Made by a program: the position numbers and the translations under genes
Notes under the pieces: model-generated
Database searches by the model: none
The model's input: only the letters and a program-made list of their open reading frames with translations
Told to the model about the DNA's origin: nothing
Origin: Mariniphaga sp.
Lineage (GTDB): Bacteria; Bacteroidota; Bacteroidia; Bacteroidales; Prolixibacteraceae
Assembly: GCA_019429205.1 (NCBI GenBank)
Contig: JAHYIT010000037.1
Span: 1-32,619 of the forward strand
Length of the DNA: 32,619 nucleotides
Direction of reading: 5' to 3'
Shown: piece by piece, positions 9,263-17,325 of the stretch
How the letters are laid out: each line of letters begins with the position of its first letter
Position numbering within the stretch: position 1 is the first letter of the stretch

Positions 9263-9850
9263 ATGAAAACAACTACAGGAATTATCTTAGTATTTGCTCT
9301 GGCCTTTCTGGCCTCATGCGAAGGAGAACCGGGCCCACCCGGAAGAGACGGGTTGGATGGTTTAGACGGCGAATCGTTTTTAGGTTCGGTTTTTGAAATT
9401 GAAGGCGATTTTACTTCCCAAAACGACTACATGTTGTATTTCCAGTTTCCTTCTAACATTACTGTTTATGATACCGATGTGGTTTTGGTTTACATTTTAT
9501 GGGATATTGCGGAAGACATTTCGGGCAACCCGGTTGATGTTTGGCGACTGCTGCCTCAAACCGTTGTTTTGCGAAATGAAAATACAGGGAATGATGAGGT
9601 TTTACAATACAACTTCGACTATACATTTGCCGATGTACAGGTTTTTCTGGAAGGAACCATCGATTTTAGTACATTGCTGCCCGCCGAAACCGACAACCAG
9701 GTATTCCGGATTGTGGTATTCCCGGCTGATTTTATAACGCAAAAAAGCCTGGATGTGAGCGATTACAGTATGATGATGAAATCGTTGGGCATAAAAAAGG
9801 ATTTAGTTCAGAAAATTGATTTGAATACGCAGATTGAAATCACCAAATAG
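9263..9850 (+). CDS. Lipoprotein with short collagen-like stalk
   Basis: This 195-residue protein begins MKTTTGIILVFALAFLASC, a lipoprotein signal with Cys19. Directly after come six Gly-X-Y triplets (GEP GPP GRD GLD GLD GES), which look like a short collagen-like spacer between the lipid anchor and the folded part. The remaining 155 residues are beta-strand-rich with many aromatic and acidic positions and match no domain I recognise. It has its own transcription unit, divergent from the efflux operon, and a hairpin with a T-run lies 55 bases downstream. Similar small lipoproteins with a few GXY repeats are common in Bacteroidota. The start is fixed by the signal peptide. Function is unknown. 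Confidence 0.78.
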   Translation: MKTTTGIILVFALAFLASCEGEPGPPGRDGLDGLDGESFLGSVFEIEGDFTSQNDYMLYFQFPSNITVYDTDVVLVYILWDIAEDISGNPVDVWRLLPQTVVLRNENTGNDEVLQYNFDYTFADVQVFLEGTIDFSTLLPAETDNQVFRIVVFPADFITQKSLDVSDYSMMMKSLGIKKDLVQKIDLNTQIEITK

Positions 9851-9904
9851 AAAAATTCAATTCGGGTAAAATTTCATTTCCCGAATCCAGAATAATCTTA
9901 AAAG

Positions 9905-9946
9905 AAAAGGAAAGCATAGTTGATTGTGTTTTCCTTTTTCTATTTT
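9905..9946 (+). terminator. Rho-independent terminator after the collagen-like lipoprotein gene
   Basis: A 12-bp stem, AAAAGGAAAGCA (9905-9916) with TGTTTTCCTTTT (9927-9938), contains one G-T wobble and a 10-base loop. It is followed by TTCTATTTTTT. A separate 7-bp hairpin, ATTCGGG with CCCGAAT (9860-9886), lies just before it, without a T-run. Confidence 0.65.
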
Positions 9947-10034
9947 TTAAAATCGTAGGATTAACATACCAGTCCGCTAATTGCCAATAATGAGCGGAGA
10001 GAAAAAAAGATGAAAAAGGAAGGATGGTAAAAAA

Positions 10035-10523
10035 TTATTCTTTTATATCAGGAAATGCTTCATTCCAGGCATTCCAGCCCCCTTGCAGCGATTGAACATT
10101 TTTATATCCAAGCTGCATCAGTGCTTTTGCTGATAAAGCACCGCGATTGCCACTGCTGCAATACACAAAAATGAAGTCGGTTTTTTGCGGAGGATTTTTC
10201 CCGGTGCCTTCCCAGGTTTCTTCCGGGTTTATTCTGAATTCCAGCATTCCGCGCGGAATGTTAACTGCTCCGGGAACGGCGCCCGCCTGGTTTTCAGCAG
10301 ATGTCCGTACATCAATAATGAAAATATCTTTACGGGTGTAAGTGTTTTTGAAATCTTCAGGGGTAATTTCTGTAATTACTTTTTTGGCGGCAGCCACCAT
10401 TTGGTCAGCATTTTCATAAATCACCAGTTTATTTTTATCTTGGCTTTCAGCAGTACCTGAAAAAAATACAAAAATCAAAAGAAAAAGAATGGTCAACGGT
10501 GAACCAAAAATTTTATATTTCAT
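10035..10523 (-). CDS. Exported rhodanese-like domain protein
   Basis: This 162-residue protein has a signal peptide (MKYKIFGSPLTILFLLIFVF, ending near residue 27) and one rhodanese domain (about residues 50-160). The sulfur-carrying cysteine is present at residue 122 in the loop YCSSGNRG. The N-terminal strand/loop IFIIDVRTSAENQAGAVPGA matches the domain's first signature. Family members transfer sulfane sulfur through a persulfide on this cysteine. Here the action would be periplasmic and the partner is unknown. The gene is monocistronic, lies just downstream of the initiator-tRNA operon terminator, and converges on the lipoprotein gene to its left. Confidence 0.9.
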   Translation of the reverse strand: MKYKIFGSPLTILFLLIFVFFSGTAESQDKNKLVIYENADQMVAAAKKVITEITPEDFKNTYTRKDIFIIDVRTSAENQAGAVPGAVNIPRGMLEFRINPEETWEGTGKNPPQKTDFIFVYCSSGNRGALSAKALMQLGYKNVQSLQGGWNAWNEAFPDIKE

Positions 10524-10631
10524 TTTAGCTTTTTTGTTTTACATTTTCACCTACCACAAACAGGAAAATGTTCTTTTGGTTCAATACTGGATATATTAAA
10601 AAACTATCCAAATTGGCTTATATATAAACGT

Positions 10632-10662
10632 AAAAAGGAGAGCTGATTAATCAACTCTCCTT
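10632..10662 (-). terminator. Terminator of the initiator-tRNA operon
   Basis: Positions 10635-10662 form a nearly perfect 28-base palindrome, aaggagag/ctctcctt around tgattaatca. In the tRNA-strand transcript it gives a 10-12 bp stem with one G-U pair followed by a short U-run (from 10632-10636). It starts 7 bases after the 3' end of the intact tRNA. Confidence 0.75.
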
Positions 10663-10668
10663 CTGTTG

Positions 10669-10741
<73 letters not shown>

Positions 10742-10773
10742 ATATATTTTAATATTATTATTTCAAAAGAACC

Positions 10774-10861
10774 TGGTAGCGGGGGCAGGACTTGAACCTA
10801 CGACCTTTGGGTTATGAGCCCAACGAACTACTCCCGATAGCTATCGGGACTCCACCCCGCA
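10774..10861 (-). tRNA. Second initiator tRNA-fMet copy, D-arm interrupted by a palindrome (probable pseudogene)
   Basis: From the anticodon arm to the 3' end this copy is identical to the intact tRNA-fMet, with the same CAT anticodon, T-arm and acceptor, and the same T1/T72 mismatch. The D-arm is changed. Between GGAG and GTTGGG the intact gene has 13 bases (CAGTTGGTAGCTC), while this copy has 25, most of them the palindrome at 10832-10849. The conserved D-loop GG is lost from its normal place. If folded, the palindrome would make an extra hairpin stacked on a weakened D-stem (GAGT/GTTC with two G-U pairs). Unlike the intact copy, CCA is encoded (10774-10776). It lies first after the promoter. 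I infer loss of normal tRNA function; expression of a precursor is likely because the promoter is intact. Confidence 0.8.
10832..10849. repeat. 18-bp perfect palindrome inserted in a tRNA gene
   Basis: TCCCGATAGCTATCGGGA equals its own reverse complement. It is flanked by GGAG and GTAG on the tRNA strand, and the 16-base core is bordered by AGT on both sides, which could be a target duplication or chance. I found no second copy elsewhere in this window. Its form is that of a small dispersed palindromic (REP/MITE-like) unit; whether it recurs in the genome cannot be seen here. Confidence 0.85.
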
Positions 10862-10903
10862 ATATATTTTTAATAGTTTCCCTATTTTCTCAGAACGCGG
10901 CTG

Positions 10904-10934
10904 CAAATATAAATACTTTAATTGAATCAGCAAA
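10904..10934 (-). promoter_or_regulatory. Promoter of the initiator-tRNA operon
   Basis: On the minus strand a perfect Bacteroidota -7 element TATATTTG (10904-10911) is preceded, after 19 bases, by TTTG (10931-10934) as the -33 element. The expected transcript starts near 10897, about 36 bases before the interrupted tRNA copy. This is the best -33/-7 pair in the window. Confidence 0.8.
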
Positions 10935-11217
10935 ATTTGATGAGACATTGTTTTTCTTTGGCTAACTTCCATTTTTTTAATGGAATTGCTGTTTTCTAAA
11001 TGTTCTACAACACAAAAAGAACCCAGTTTCGGATAGGTATATCCATTCAAAAAATCGTCAGATATATATTAACTGAATAAATTACGTGTAAGGATAACAA
11101 AAGTTGATTGTTTCTAAATAAGCCTGTAAAATACAAATTGCTCTGCAATCCTTTGATAAATTATTATTTTTGGGCTTTTAATGAAAAAATCTTCCGGTTT
11201 TTCTAAATTCTTTTAGG
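10935..11217. other. Gene-free stretch between the tRNA promoter and the cytochrome-FGE gene
   Basis: Together with the promoter region this makes 356 bases without a gene. Apart from the tRNA promoter I see only a candidate -7 element for the rightward gene, TATTTTTG at 11165-11172, with a TTG at 11138-11140 that is 24 bases away and so poorly spaced. The expected 5' leader would be about 38 bases. An open frame on the minus strand running through the tRNA copy (10841-11050) is not a credible gene. Confidence 0.4.
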
Positions 11218-12756
11218 ATGTTTAAGAAATTCGTTTTTTACCTGAAAAAGAAATTGCTCCTGGTGCTCTTTATCGGTTTTGTAGTGGGTTTACTTGCTAC
11301 AATCTATACAAATAAAGCCCTGGAATATACTTCAACCAATGAATCGTGCGAAATGTGCCACGTTCACCCGCATGTTTTCGATTCGTGGAAATTATCGACC
11401 CATTACGATAATCCGTCCGGGTTCAGGGTTAGATGTGTGGACTGTCACCTGCCGCCTAAAGGACAAGGTTACCTGAAGGAAAAAATGATTGCCGCAGCAC
11501 GCGATGTTTACGGACTGGTGTTTAAAGACAGTGCAGACTACAACTGGGAACTAAAATCAACTCTGGAATACGCGCAACATCACGTTTTTAAAGAATCGTG
11601 CCTGCACTGTCACCAGAATTTATTTCCGCTTACACTTACCAAAGAAGGTCAGGATGCCCATCTGTATTATACTCAAAATGAAGACGAACTGCGTTGCATC
11701 AATTGCCATTTGAATGTAGGACATTACGATCCCAATGCCATTCATGCGGCCAATGTTGATTTTGGTATGGGCAGCGATGAAAACCTGGAAGTTTTTACTG
11801 AACCTGCTATTGTTAACGCACATGTTGATTTTACAGAAACTGTGCCCAACACAACGGTTTTGTTTAACATGAAAGCCATTCCGGGAGGTTCATTTAAAAT
11901 AGGAAGTCCGGAGACCGAACAGATGCGCAATGCCGATGAAGGTCCGCAAAAAGAAGTAAAAATCAGTCCGTTTTTTATGGCAGAAATTGAAGTGACCTGG
12001 AAAGAATACCTGGCCTTTTACGATGCAACCGCTGCCGAGGGCCGTTCAACCGATACCGAAGGCGGACGCACCGAGGCTGACGATGTTGATGCCATTTCAG
12101 GCCCCACCCCACCTTACGGTCAACCCGACCAAAACTGGGGCATGGGAAATCGTCCGGCCATTACCGTATCATATCATGCGGCTGAAACTTATTGCAAATG
12201 GCTTTCGCAGGTTACCGGAAAAACCTACAGACTGCCCACTGAAGCCGAATGGGAATATGCAGCCCGCGGTGGAACCGAAACTCCCTATTTCTTTGAAGGC
12301 CAGCCCAGGGACTTTGGAAAACAAGGCTTTTTTGGAAACCTGTTTGGAAAAGGAAGCGACCTGATCAATCAATATGTAATTTATGAAGAAAACAGTTGGG
12401 GAAAAACCCAGGAGCCAGATGTGGTGGAACCCAATCCGTTTGGTTTAAAAAATATGTTGGGCAATGTTATGGAATATTGTTCCGACTGGTATGCTGAGGA
12501 TGCGTTTGAACAACTTCCGAACGGAGCAATTGATCCAAAAGGACCAGCCACAGGACAGGAAAGAGTGGTGCGGGGCGGATCATTCAGAAGCCCGGCAGGA
12601 GATGTCAGAAGCGCATGGCGCGATTACACACGCTCCGAGGATTGGCTGCGTACAGACCCGCAAATGCCCAAAAGCATTTGGTGGCTTTCTGACTGTAATT
12701 ACATTGGATTCAGGGTAATCTGTGAATTTGACGAAAATACCGGAAAAAATAATTAA
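11218..12756 (+). CDS. NapC/NirT-like tetrahaem cytochrome fused to an FGE/SUMF1-like domain
   Basis: This 512-residue two-domain protein has one N-terminal membrane helix (about residues 12-31). Four CxxCH haem c sites follow (C44, C73, C128, C160) with spacing and surroundings typical of the NapC/NirT/NrfH quinol-oxidising cytochromes. From about residue 216 to the end it is a formylglycine-generating-enzyme-like (SUMF1/EgtB/PvdO fold) domain: MKAIPGGSFKIGSPE, YRLPTEAEWEYAARGG, GNVMEYCSDWY, RVVRGGSF and terminal GFRV. The copper-binding cysteine pair of true formylglycine-generating enzymes is absent; the equivalent region reads SAWRDYTR. Sulfatase maturation is therefore unlikely, and no sulfatase is nearby. 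It is probably a periplasm-facing quinol-linked cytochrome with a structural or ligand-binding head. The Tat-exported oxidoreductase 35 bases downstream is the likely functional partner. Confidence 0.9.
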   Translation: MFKKFVFYLKKKLLLVLFIGFVVGLLATIYTNKALEYTSTNESCEMCHVHPHVFDSWKLSTHYDNPSGFRVRCVDCHLPPKGQGYLKEKMIAAARDVYGLVFKDSADYNWELKSTLEYAQHHVFKESCLHCHQNLFPLTLTKEGQDAHLYYTQNEDELRCINCHLNVGHYDPNAIHAANVDFGMGSDENLEVFTEPAIVNAHVDFTETVPNTTVLFNMKAIPGGSFKIGSPETEQMRNADEGPQKEVKISPFFMAEIEVTWKEYLAFYDATAAEGRSTDTEGGRTEADDVDAISGPTPPYGQPDQNWGMGNRPAITVSYHAAETYCKWLSQVTGKTYRLPTEAEWEYAARGGTETPYFFEGQPRDFGKQGFFGNLFGKGSDLINQYVIYEENSWGKTQEPDVVEPNPFGLKNMLGNVMEYCSDWYAEDAFEQLPNGAIDPKGPATGQERVVRGGSFRSPAGDVRSAWRDYTRSEDWLRTDPQMPKSIWWLSDCNYIGFRVICEFDENTGKNN

Positions 12757-12791
12757 TTTAGAGTCCTAAATTCAACTAAAATCATCGAATT

Positions 12792-14147
12792 ATGAGTAGA
12801 AATAATTTTTCAAGACGGAAATTTTTAACCGGCGCAGCTGCCGTGGGTGCAGCCAGTGCCATGGGAGTAGGAACATTGGCATCATGCAGCGGAGGTGCTG
12901 GAACATCAGGAGCTGCAGGTGCATACGATTTCAAAAAAAGAGATTATAAGCTTCCACCAATGCTTGAAACCGCTCCAGACGGACCGGTGTTAAAAGCTGG
13001 TATCATTGGATGTGGAGGACGTGGTTCAGGTGCTGCCATCAACTTTTTAGATGCCGGCCCAAACCTTTCAGTAGTTGCACTGGGCGACGTTTTCCAGGAT
13101 CGCGTTGACAGCCTCCAGGAAAAACTCAAAAATGAAAAAGGAGTGGAAGTGCCCGACGAAAATTGTTTTGTAGGCTTTGATGCTTTTGAAAAAGTTATTG
13201 ATGCCGGTGTTGACATTGTTATTCTGGCAACCCCTCCAAAATTCAGAGCCGACCATTTTGAAGCTGCTGTTAAAGCACGGAAACACGTGTTTATGGAAAA
13301 ACCGGTTGCAGTAGATTCTGCCGGAATCCGCCAGGTGATTGCAGCAGCAAAAATGGCAGATTCTCAGGGATTGAAAGTGGTAACCGGAACACAACGCCGT
13401 CACCAGCATAACTATGTAAACCTTTGGAACGAAATTAACAATAATGCCATTGGTAATATTGTTTCAGCCAACGTTTACTGGAATGGTGGCAAATTGTGGC
13501 ATCGCGACAACAACCCGAGCTGGAGTGAAATGGAATGGATGATTCGCGATTGGGTGAATTGGACATGGCTTTCGGGAGACCACATTGTGGAACAACACGT
13601 TCATAACCTCGATGTAGCCTCCTGGTTTATTGGGGAACATCCTGTTAAAGCTGTTGGTTTTGGTTCACGGCAGCGTAGGGTAACCGGCGACCAGTACGAC
13701 AATTTCAGCATTGATTATATTTACGAAGATGGCCGCCATGTGCACAGCATGTGCCGTCAGATAAACGGATGTGCCAACGGGGTTTACGAAATTTTCCACG
13801 GAACCAAGGCAATTGCAATCACATCAGGTGGGAAAAACCAAATTGTTGATGCGGCAGGAAATCAATTGTTCGAAGCTCAGGGATCTGAAACCAGTCCATA
13901 CGTTCAGGAACATATAAATCTGGTTACCTGCATTCGCCAGAACATTCCGTTTAACGAAGCTGAAGCTACAGCAGAATCAAACCTGGTGGCCATCATGGGA
14001 CGCGTTTCAGCCTACACCGGAAAAGAAGTGACCTACGATGAAATGATGAACTCTGATATGAAACTGGGACCAACAACCTATATTATGGGTGATATTGGGT
14101 ACATTGAAACTGCTCAGGTTCCGGTTCCGGGTACTCTTGAAAGATAA
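12792..14147 (+). CDS. Tat-exported Gfo/Idh/MocA-family NAD(P)-dependent oxidoreductase
   Basis: This 451-residue protein starts with a twin-arginine signal (SRRKFLTG, residues 7-14) followed by Ala-rich hydrophobic residues and LASC (Cys32), so it is probably a Tat-exported lipoprotein. The Rossmann fold begins near residue 68 with GIIGCGGRGSG, and the family signature EKP is at 169-171 (HVFMEKPVAVDS). The C-terminal substrate domain carries DHIVEQHVHNLDVASWF. Family members oxidise or reduce sugars and related compounds with tightly bound NAD(P), which explains Tat export of a folded, cofactor-loaded protein. It follows the cytochrome-FGE fusion by 35 bases and is followed by a strong terminator, so the two form a discrete operon. 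The substrate is not recognisable. Confidence 0.92.
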   Translation: MSRNNFSRRKFLTGAAAVGAASAMGVGTLASCSGGAGTSGAAGAYDFKKRDYKLPPMLETAPDGPVLKAGIIGCGGRGSGAAINFLDAGPNLSVVALGDVFQDRVDSLQEKLKNEKGVEVPDENCFVGFDAFEKVIDAGVDIVILATPPKFRADHFEAAVKARKHVFMEKPVAVDSAGIRQVIAAAKMADSQGLKVVTGTQRRHQHNYVNLWNEINNNAIGNIVSANVYWNGGKLWHRDNNPSWSEMEWMIRDWVNWTWLSGDHIVEQHVHNLDVASWFIGEHPVKAVGFGSRQRRVTGDQYDNFSIDYIYEDGRHVHSMCRQINGCANGVYEIFHGTKAIAITSGGKNQIVDAAGNQLFEAQGSETSPYVQEHINLVTCIRQNIPFNEAEATAESNLVAIMGRVSAYTGKEVTYDEMMNSDMKLGPTTYIMGDIGYIETAQVPVPGTLER

Positions 14148-14215
14148 ATTAAAGGTAAATTTACCGGAACATTTTCCCCGGAGCAATAACCATAAGATAA
14201 ATCAATCAACAAGGG

Positions 14216-14248
14216 AAAAGCCATCCGCCAGCCGGCGGATGGCTTTTT
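14216..14248 (+). terminator. Strong Rho-independent terminator
   Basis: A perfect 14-bp stem has arms AAAAGCCATCCGCC (14216-14229) and GGCGGATGGCTTTT (14234-14247), with a 4-base loop and a T-run. It closes the cytochrome-FGE/oxidoreductase operon. Confidence 0.9.
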
Positions 14249-14315
14249 GCATTTTACCATTTCTTCAAAAAGGGAAAAATTAAACGCTGCAAGACTGAAA
14301 ATCCTCATAAAAAAC

Positions 14316-14323
14316 TACATTTG
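14316..14323 (+). promoter_or_regulatory. Candidate -7 element of asnS
   Basis: TACATTTG matches TAnnTTTG exactly and lies 48 bases before the asnS ATG. The -33 position shows only CTG 18 bases upstream, so the promoter is weakly supported on that side. Confidence 0.5.
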
Positions 14324-14371
14324 TATCCCTTAATACAATTGAATTTACAGCACAACAAAAGCAGTTGAATT

Positions 14372-15808
14372 ATGACAAGATTGAAAATTAAAGAAATTTT
14401 AAGTACCGGAAAAACCGGCACAAAAACTCTGGCAAAAGGTTGGGTGAGAACAAAACGCGGGAGCAAAAATGTAAATTTTATTGCTCTGAACGATGGTTCA
14501 ACTATACATAATTTACAGGTGGTAGCTGATACCGGCAAATTTGACGAACAACTGCTTCGCGAGATAAATACAGGAGCTGCCCTGGCAGTGGAAGGAACAC
14601 TTTCCGAGTCTCAGGGAACCGGACAAAATGTGGAATTGCTGGCCGAAAAAATTGAACTGCTTGGAAAAGCCGATCCGGAAAAATATCCTATTCAACCCAA
14701 AAAACATTCGCTGGAATTTTTACGCGAGAATGCCCATTTGCGTTTTCGAACCAACACTTTCGGCGCTGTTTTTCGCATTCGGCACACTATGGCTTTTGCC
14801 ATTAATAAATATTTTAACGAAAAAGGATTTTACTACCTGCACACACCCATCATTACAGCCAGCGATGCTGAGGGCGCCGGGCAAATGTTCCGTGTTTCTA
14901 CATTGGATGCAGTGAATCCTCCTATCACTGAAGAGGGTAAACCCGATTACAGTAAAGATTTTTTCGGAAGGCCAACCAACCTTACAGTTTCCGGACAGCT
15001 TGAAGGTGAACTGGGAGCTCTGGCTTTAGGCGAAATTTATACATTCGGCCCAACATTCCGTGCCGAAAATTCAAACACCACCCGCCACCTTGCCGAATTT
15101 TGGATGATTGAACCCGAAATGGCATTCTACGATTTGAAAGATAACATGGATTTGGCCGAAGAATTCCTGAAATACCTGATTCGCTATGCACTGGAACATT
15201 GCAGCGACGACCTGAGTTTTCTGTCAAGCCGGTTGAAAGAGGAAGAAAAAAACAAACCACAGGATCAGCGTTCTATGGATTTGGTGGAAAAACTGCAATT
15301 TGTGCTGAACAGCGAATTTGTGCGGCTAACTTACACCGAAGCCATCGATATTCTGAAAAATTCGAAACCATACAAAAAAAATAAATTTCAGTTTCCGGTT
15401 GACTGGGGCGTTGACCTGCAAAGTGAGCACGAACGCTACCTGGTTGAAAAACACTTTAAATGCCCGGTTATTTTAACCGACTACCCGCGCGATATCAAAG
15501 CATTTTACATGAAACAAAACGATGACGGTAAAACCGTTCGTGCCATGGATGTGCTATTCCCGCAAATAGGAGAAATTATTGGCGGTTCGCAGCGTGAAGA
15601 AGTGCTTGAAAAACTTGAAAACCGAATGAAAGAGATGGATATTCCTTCCGAAGAAATGTGGTGGTACCTCGATACCCGCCGTTTTGGAAGCGTAGTACAC
15701 AGCGGTTTCGGGCTGGGCTTTGAACGTTTTGTGCAGTTTGTTACAGGAATGGGAAATATCCGTGACGTGATTGCTTTCCCAAGAACACCTAAAAATGCAG
15801 AATTCTAA
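14372..15808 (+). CDS. asnS: Asparaginyl-tRNA synthetase
   Basis: This cytoplasmic class IIb synthetase charges tRNA-Asn with asparagine. The 478-residue length is typical. The N-terminal OB-fold anticodon-binding domain is about residues 1-110 ([20 protein letters not shown]). The catalytic core follows, with class II motif 2 at about 229-252 ([20 protein letters not shown]) and motif 3 at 445-454 ([10 protein letters not shown]). The amino-acid pocket has the AsnRS pattern ([11 protein letters not shown]) rather than that of AspRS. The ATG at 14372 gives the standard N-terminus. The gene is preceded by a strong terminator and its own candidate promoter and followed by the rpoN promoter, so it is probably monocistronic. 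Confidence 0.97.
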   Translation: MTRLKIKEILSTGKTGTKTLAKGWVRTKRGSKNVNFIALNDGSTIHNLQVVADTGKFDEQLLREINTGAALAVEGTLSESQGTGQNVELLAEKIELLGKADPEKYPIQPKKHSLEFLRENAHLRFRTNTFGAVFRIRHTMAFAINKYFNEKGFYYLHTPIITASDAEGAGQMFRVSTLDAVNPPITEEGKPDYSKDFFGRPTNLTVSGQLEGELGALALGEIYTFGPTFRAENSNTTRHLAEFWMIEPEMAFYDLKDNMDLAEEFLKYLIRYALEHCSDDLSFLSSRLKEEEKNKPQDQRSMDLVEKLQFVLNSEFVRLTYTEAIDILKNSKPYKKNKFQFPVDWGVDLQSEHERYLVEKHFKCPVILTDYPRDIKAFYMKQNDDGKTVRAMDVLFPQIGEIIGGSQREEVLEKLENRMKEMDIPSEEMWWYLDTRRFGSVVHSGFGLGFERFVQFVTGMGNIRDVIAFPRTPKNAEF

Positions 15809-15809
15809 T

Positions 15810-15854
15810 GCTCCGTGGTTGATCTCCACTGAAAAAATAGTAAATTTACGGAGC
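15810..15854 (+). promoter_or_regulatory. rpoN promoter within a 7-bp inverted repeat
   Basis: TTG (15819-15821), then exactly 19 bases, then TAAATTTA (15841-15848; the last base differs from TAnnTTTG). The expected transcription start is about 12 bases before the rpoN ATG. GCTCCGT (15810-15816) and ACGGAGC (15848-15854) are exact inverted repeats enclosing the promoter and could be an operator or form a hairpin in readthrough RNA from asnS. Confidence 0.6.
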
Positions 15855-15866
15855 TAAAACAGGGAC

Positions 15867-17324
15867 ATGGAGCAGAAATTATCATTACAACAAAAACTGC
15901 TTCAAAAGCTTTCACCTCAACAAATACAGGTGATTAAGCTTTTGGAAATCCCTACTATGCTGCTCGAACAACGCATTAAAAAAGAACTGGAAGAAAATCC
16001 GGTATTGGAACTGGAATCAGACAACCCGGAGAACAATGATAATCAAGACAATGACGAACAGGAGCAGGAAACTGATGTGGACAACGACGAATTTTCATTT
16101 GACGATTACCTGCCTGACGACGATGAGATTCCAACTTACAAAACCAATACAAACAACTATTCAAAAGACGAAAAATACATCGACATTCCTTTTTCAGTAG
16201 GAATTACTTTTCACGAAAGCCTTTACGACCAGTTAGGCATGATTAACCTTGCCGAAGAAGACCGGCAACTGGCCGAATACATTATCGGGAACATTGATGA
16301 TGACGGTTACCTGAGGCGCGATTTGATTGCCATTAGCGACGATTTGGCTTTTAACCTGAACATGGAAATACCGGAAGAAAAGCTTAAAGAAATTCTGGAA
16401 ATTATTCAGCAATTTGATCCTCCCGGCGTTGGGGCACGCGACCTAAAAGAGTGTTTGCTTCTACAACTCAGCAGAAAACAAGGAAATAATCACATACTGG
16501 CAAATGCCATAATAAAAGATTTCTTCGAAGAATTTACGCGTAAACATTACGAAAAAATAAAGAAAAAGCTGGACCTTTCTGATGAGGAACTGAAGAAGGG
16601 TATTGACCAGATTCTGAAATTAAATCCAAAACCAGGCAGTTCATACAGCAACCCGCTGAATAAATCGAACCAGCATATTATCCCCGATTTTATTCTGGAC
16701 AACATCGACGGGGAACTGAACCTCTCGTTAAACCAGCAAAATGTTCCGGATTTAAAAATTAACGATACTTACCTGGATATGCTGCATGCCCTGGTGAAAG
16801 AATCAAAAACCAAAAATAAAAACCAGAAAGATGCGGTAGTATTCGTAAAACAAAAAGTAGATTCAGCCAAATGGTTTATCGACGCCATCAGGCAGAGGAA
16901 CCAGACCTTATTAATAACCATGTCAGAAATCATCAACTTTCAGAAAGAATATTTCAAAGATGGCGAAGAAACCAAATTACGGCCAATGATTCTGAAAGAT
17001 ATTGCAGAGAAAACCAACCTCGATATTTCTACTATCTCGAGGGTTTCAAACAGCAAATACATTCAAACCCACTTTGGCATTTTCCCATTAAAATATTTCT
17101 TTTCTGAAGGAATGCAAAAAGAAGACGGAGAAGAGGTATCAACCCGTGAAATCAAGAAAATTTTGCATGACTGCATAGACAATGAAGATAAACAGAAACC
17201 GCTGACCGACGAAAAGCTGACTAAAATTTTAAAAGATAAATCGTATAACATTGCCCGCCGTACTGTTGCTAAATACCGCGAACAGCTTGGAATTCCGGTA
17301 GCCCGCCTTAGAAAGAAACTATAA
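15867..17324 (+). CDS. rpoN: RNA polymerase sigma-54 factor
   Basis: This 485-residue alternative sigma factor recognises -24/-12 promoters and needs AAA+ activators for open-complex formation. Region I is clear (residues 1-50, LSLQQKLLQKLSPQQIQVIKL). It is followed by an acidic, Asn/Asp/Glu-rich region II (about 52-95). The core-binding region with the expected PGVGARDLKECLLLQL comes next, and the C-terminal DNA-binding domain contains the RpoN box ARRTVAKYRE at 463-472. No activator gene is visible in this window, and both response regulators here are OmpR-type without an AAA+ domain. It has its own promoter directly upstream, and the next gene starts one base after its stop. Confidence 0.97.
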   Translation: MEQKLSLQQKLLQKLSPQQIQVIKLLEIPTMLLEQRIKKELEENPVLELESDNPENNDNQDNDEQEQETDVDNDEFSFDDYLPDDDEIPTYKTNTNNYSKDEKYIDIPFSVGITFHESLYDQLGMINLAEEDRQLAEYIIGNIDDDGYLRRDLIAISDDLAFNLNMEIPEEKLKEILEIIQQFDPPGVGARDLKECLLLQLSRKQGNNHILANAIIKDFFEEFTRKHYEKIKKKLDLSDEELKKGIDQILKLNPKPGSSYSNPLNKSNQHIIPDFILDNIDGELNLSLNQQNVPDLKINDTYLDMLHALVKESKTKNKNQKDAVVFVKQKVDSAKWFIDAIRQRNQTLLITMSEIINFQKEYFKDGEETKLRPMILKDIAEKTNLDISTISRVSNSKYIQTHFGIFPLKYFFSEGMQKEDGEEVSTREIKKILHDCIDNEDKQKPLTDEKLTKILKDKSYNIARRTVAKYREQLGIPVARLRKKL

Positions 17325-17325
17325 T

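Noticed and set aside
10635-10662. 28-base palindrome downstream of the tRNAs as another mobile palindrome
   Set aside because: Its sequence differs from the tRNA-inserted one, and its place 7 bases after the tRNA with a T-run on the transcribed side fits a terminator.
10841-11050. 69-codon open frame on the minus strand running from the tRNA promoter region into the interrupted tRNA
   Set aside because: It overlaps the promoter and the tRNA copy, and it resembles no protein.
11866-12756. FGE-like domain as a true sulfatase-activating enzyme
   Set aside because: The copper-binding catalytic cysteine pair is absent (SAWRDYTR at that place) and no sulfatase gene is in the window.
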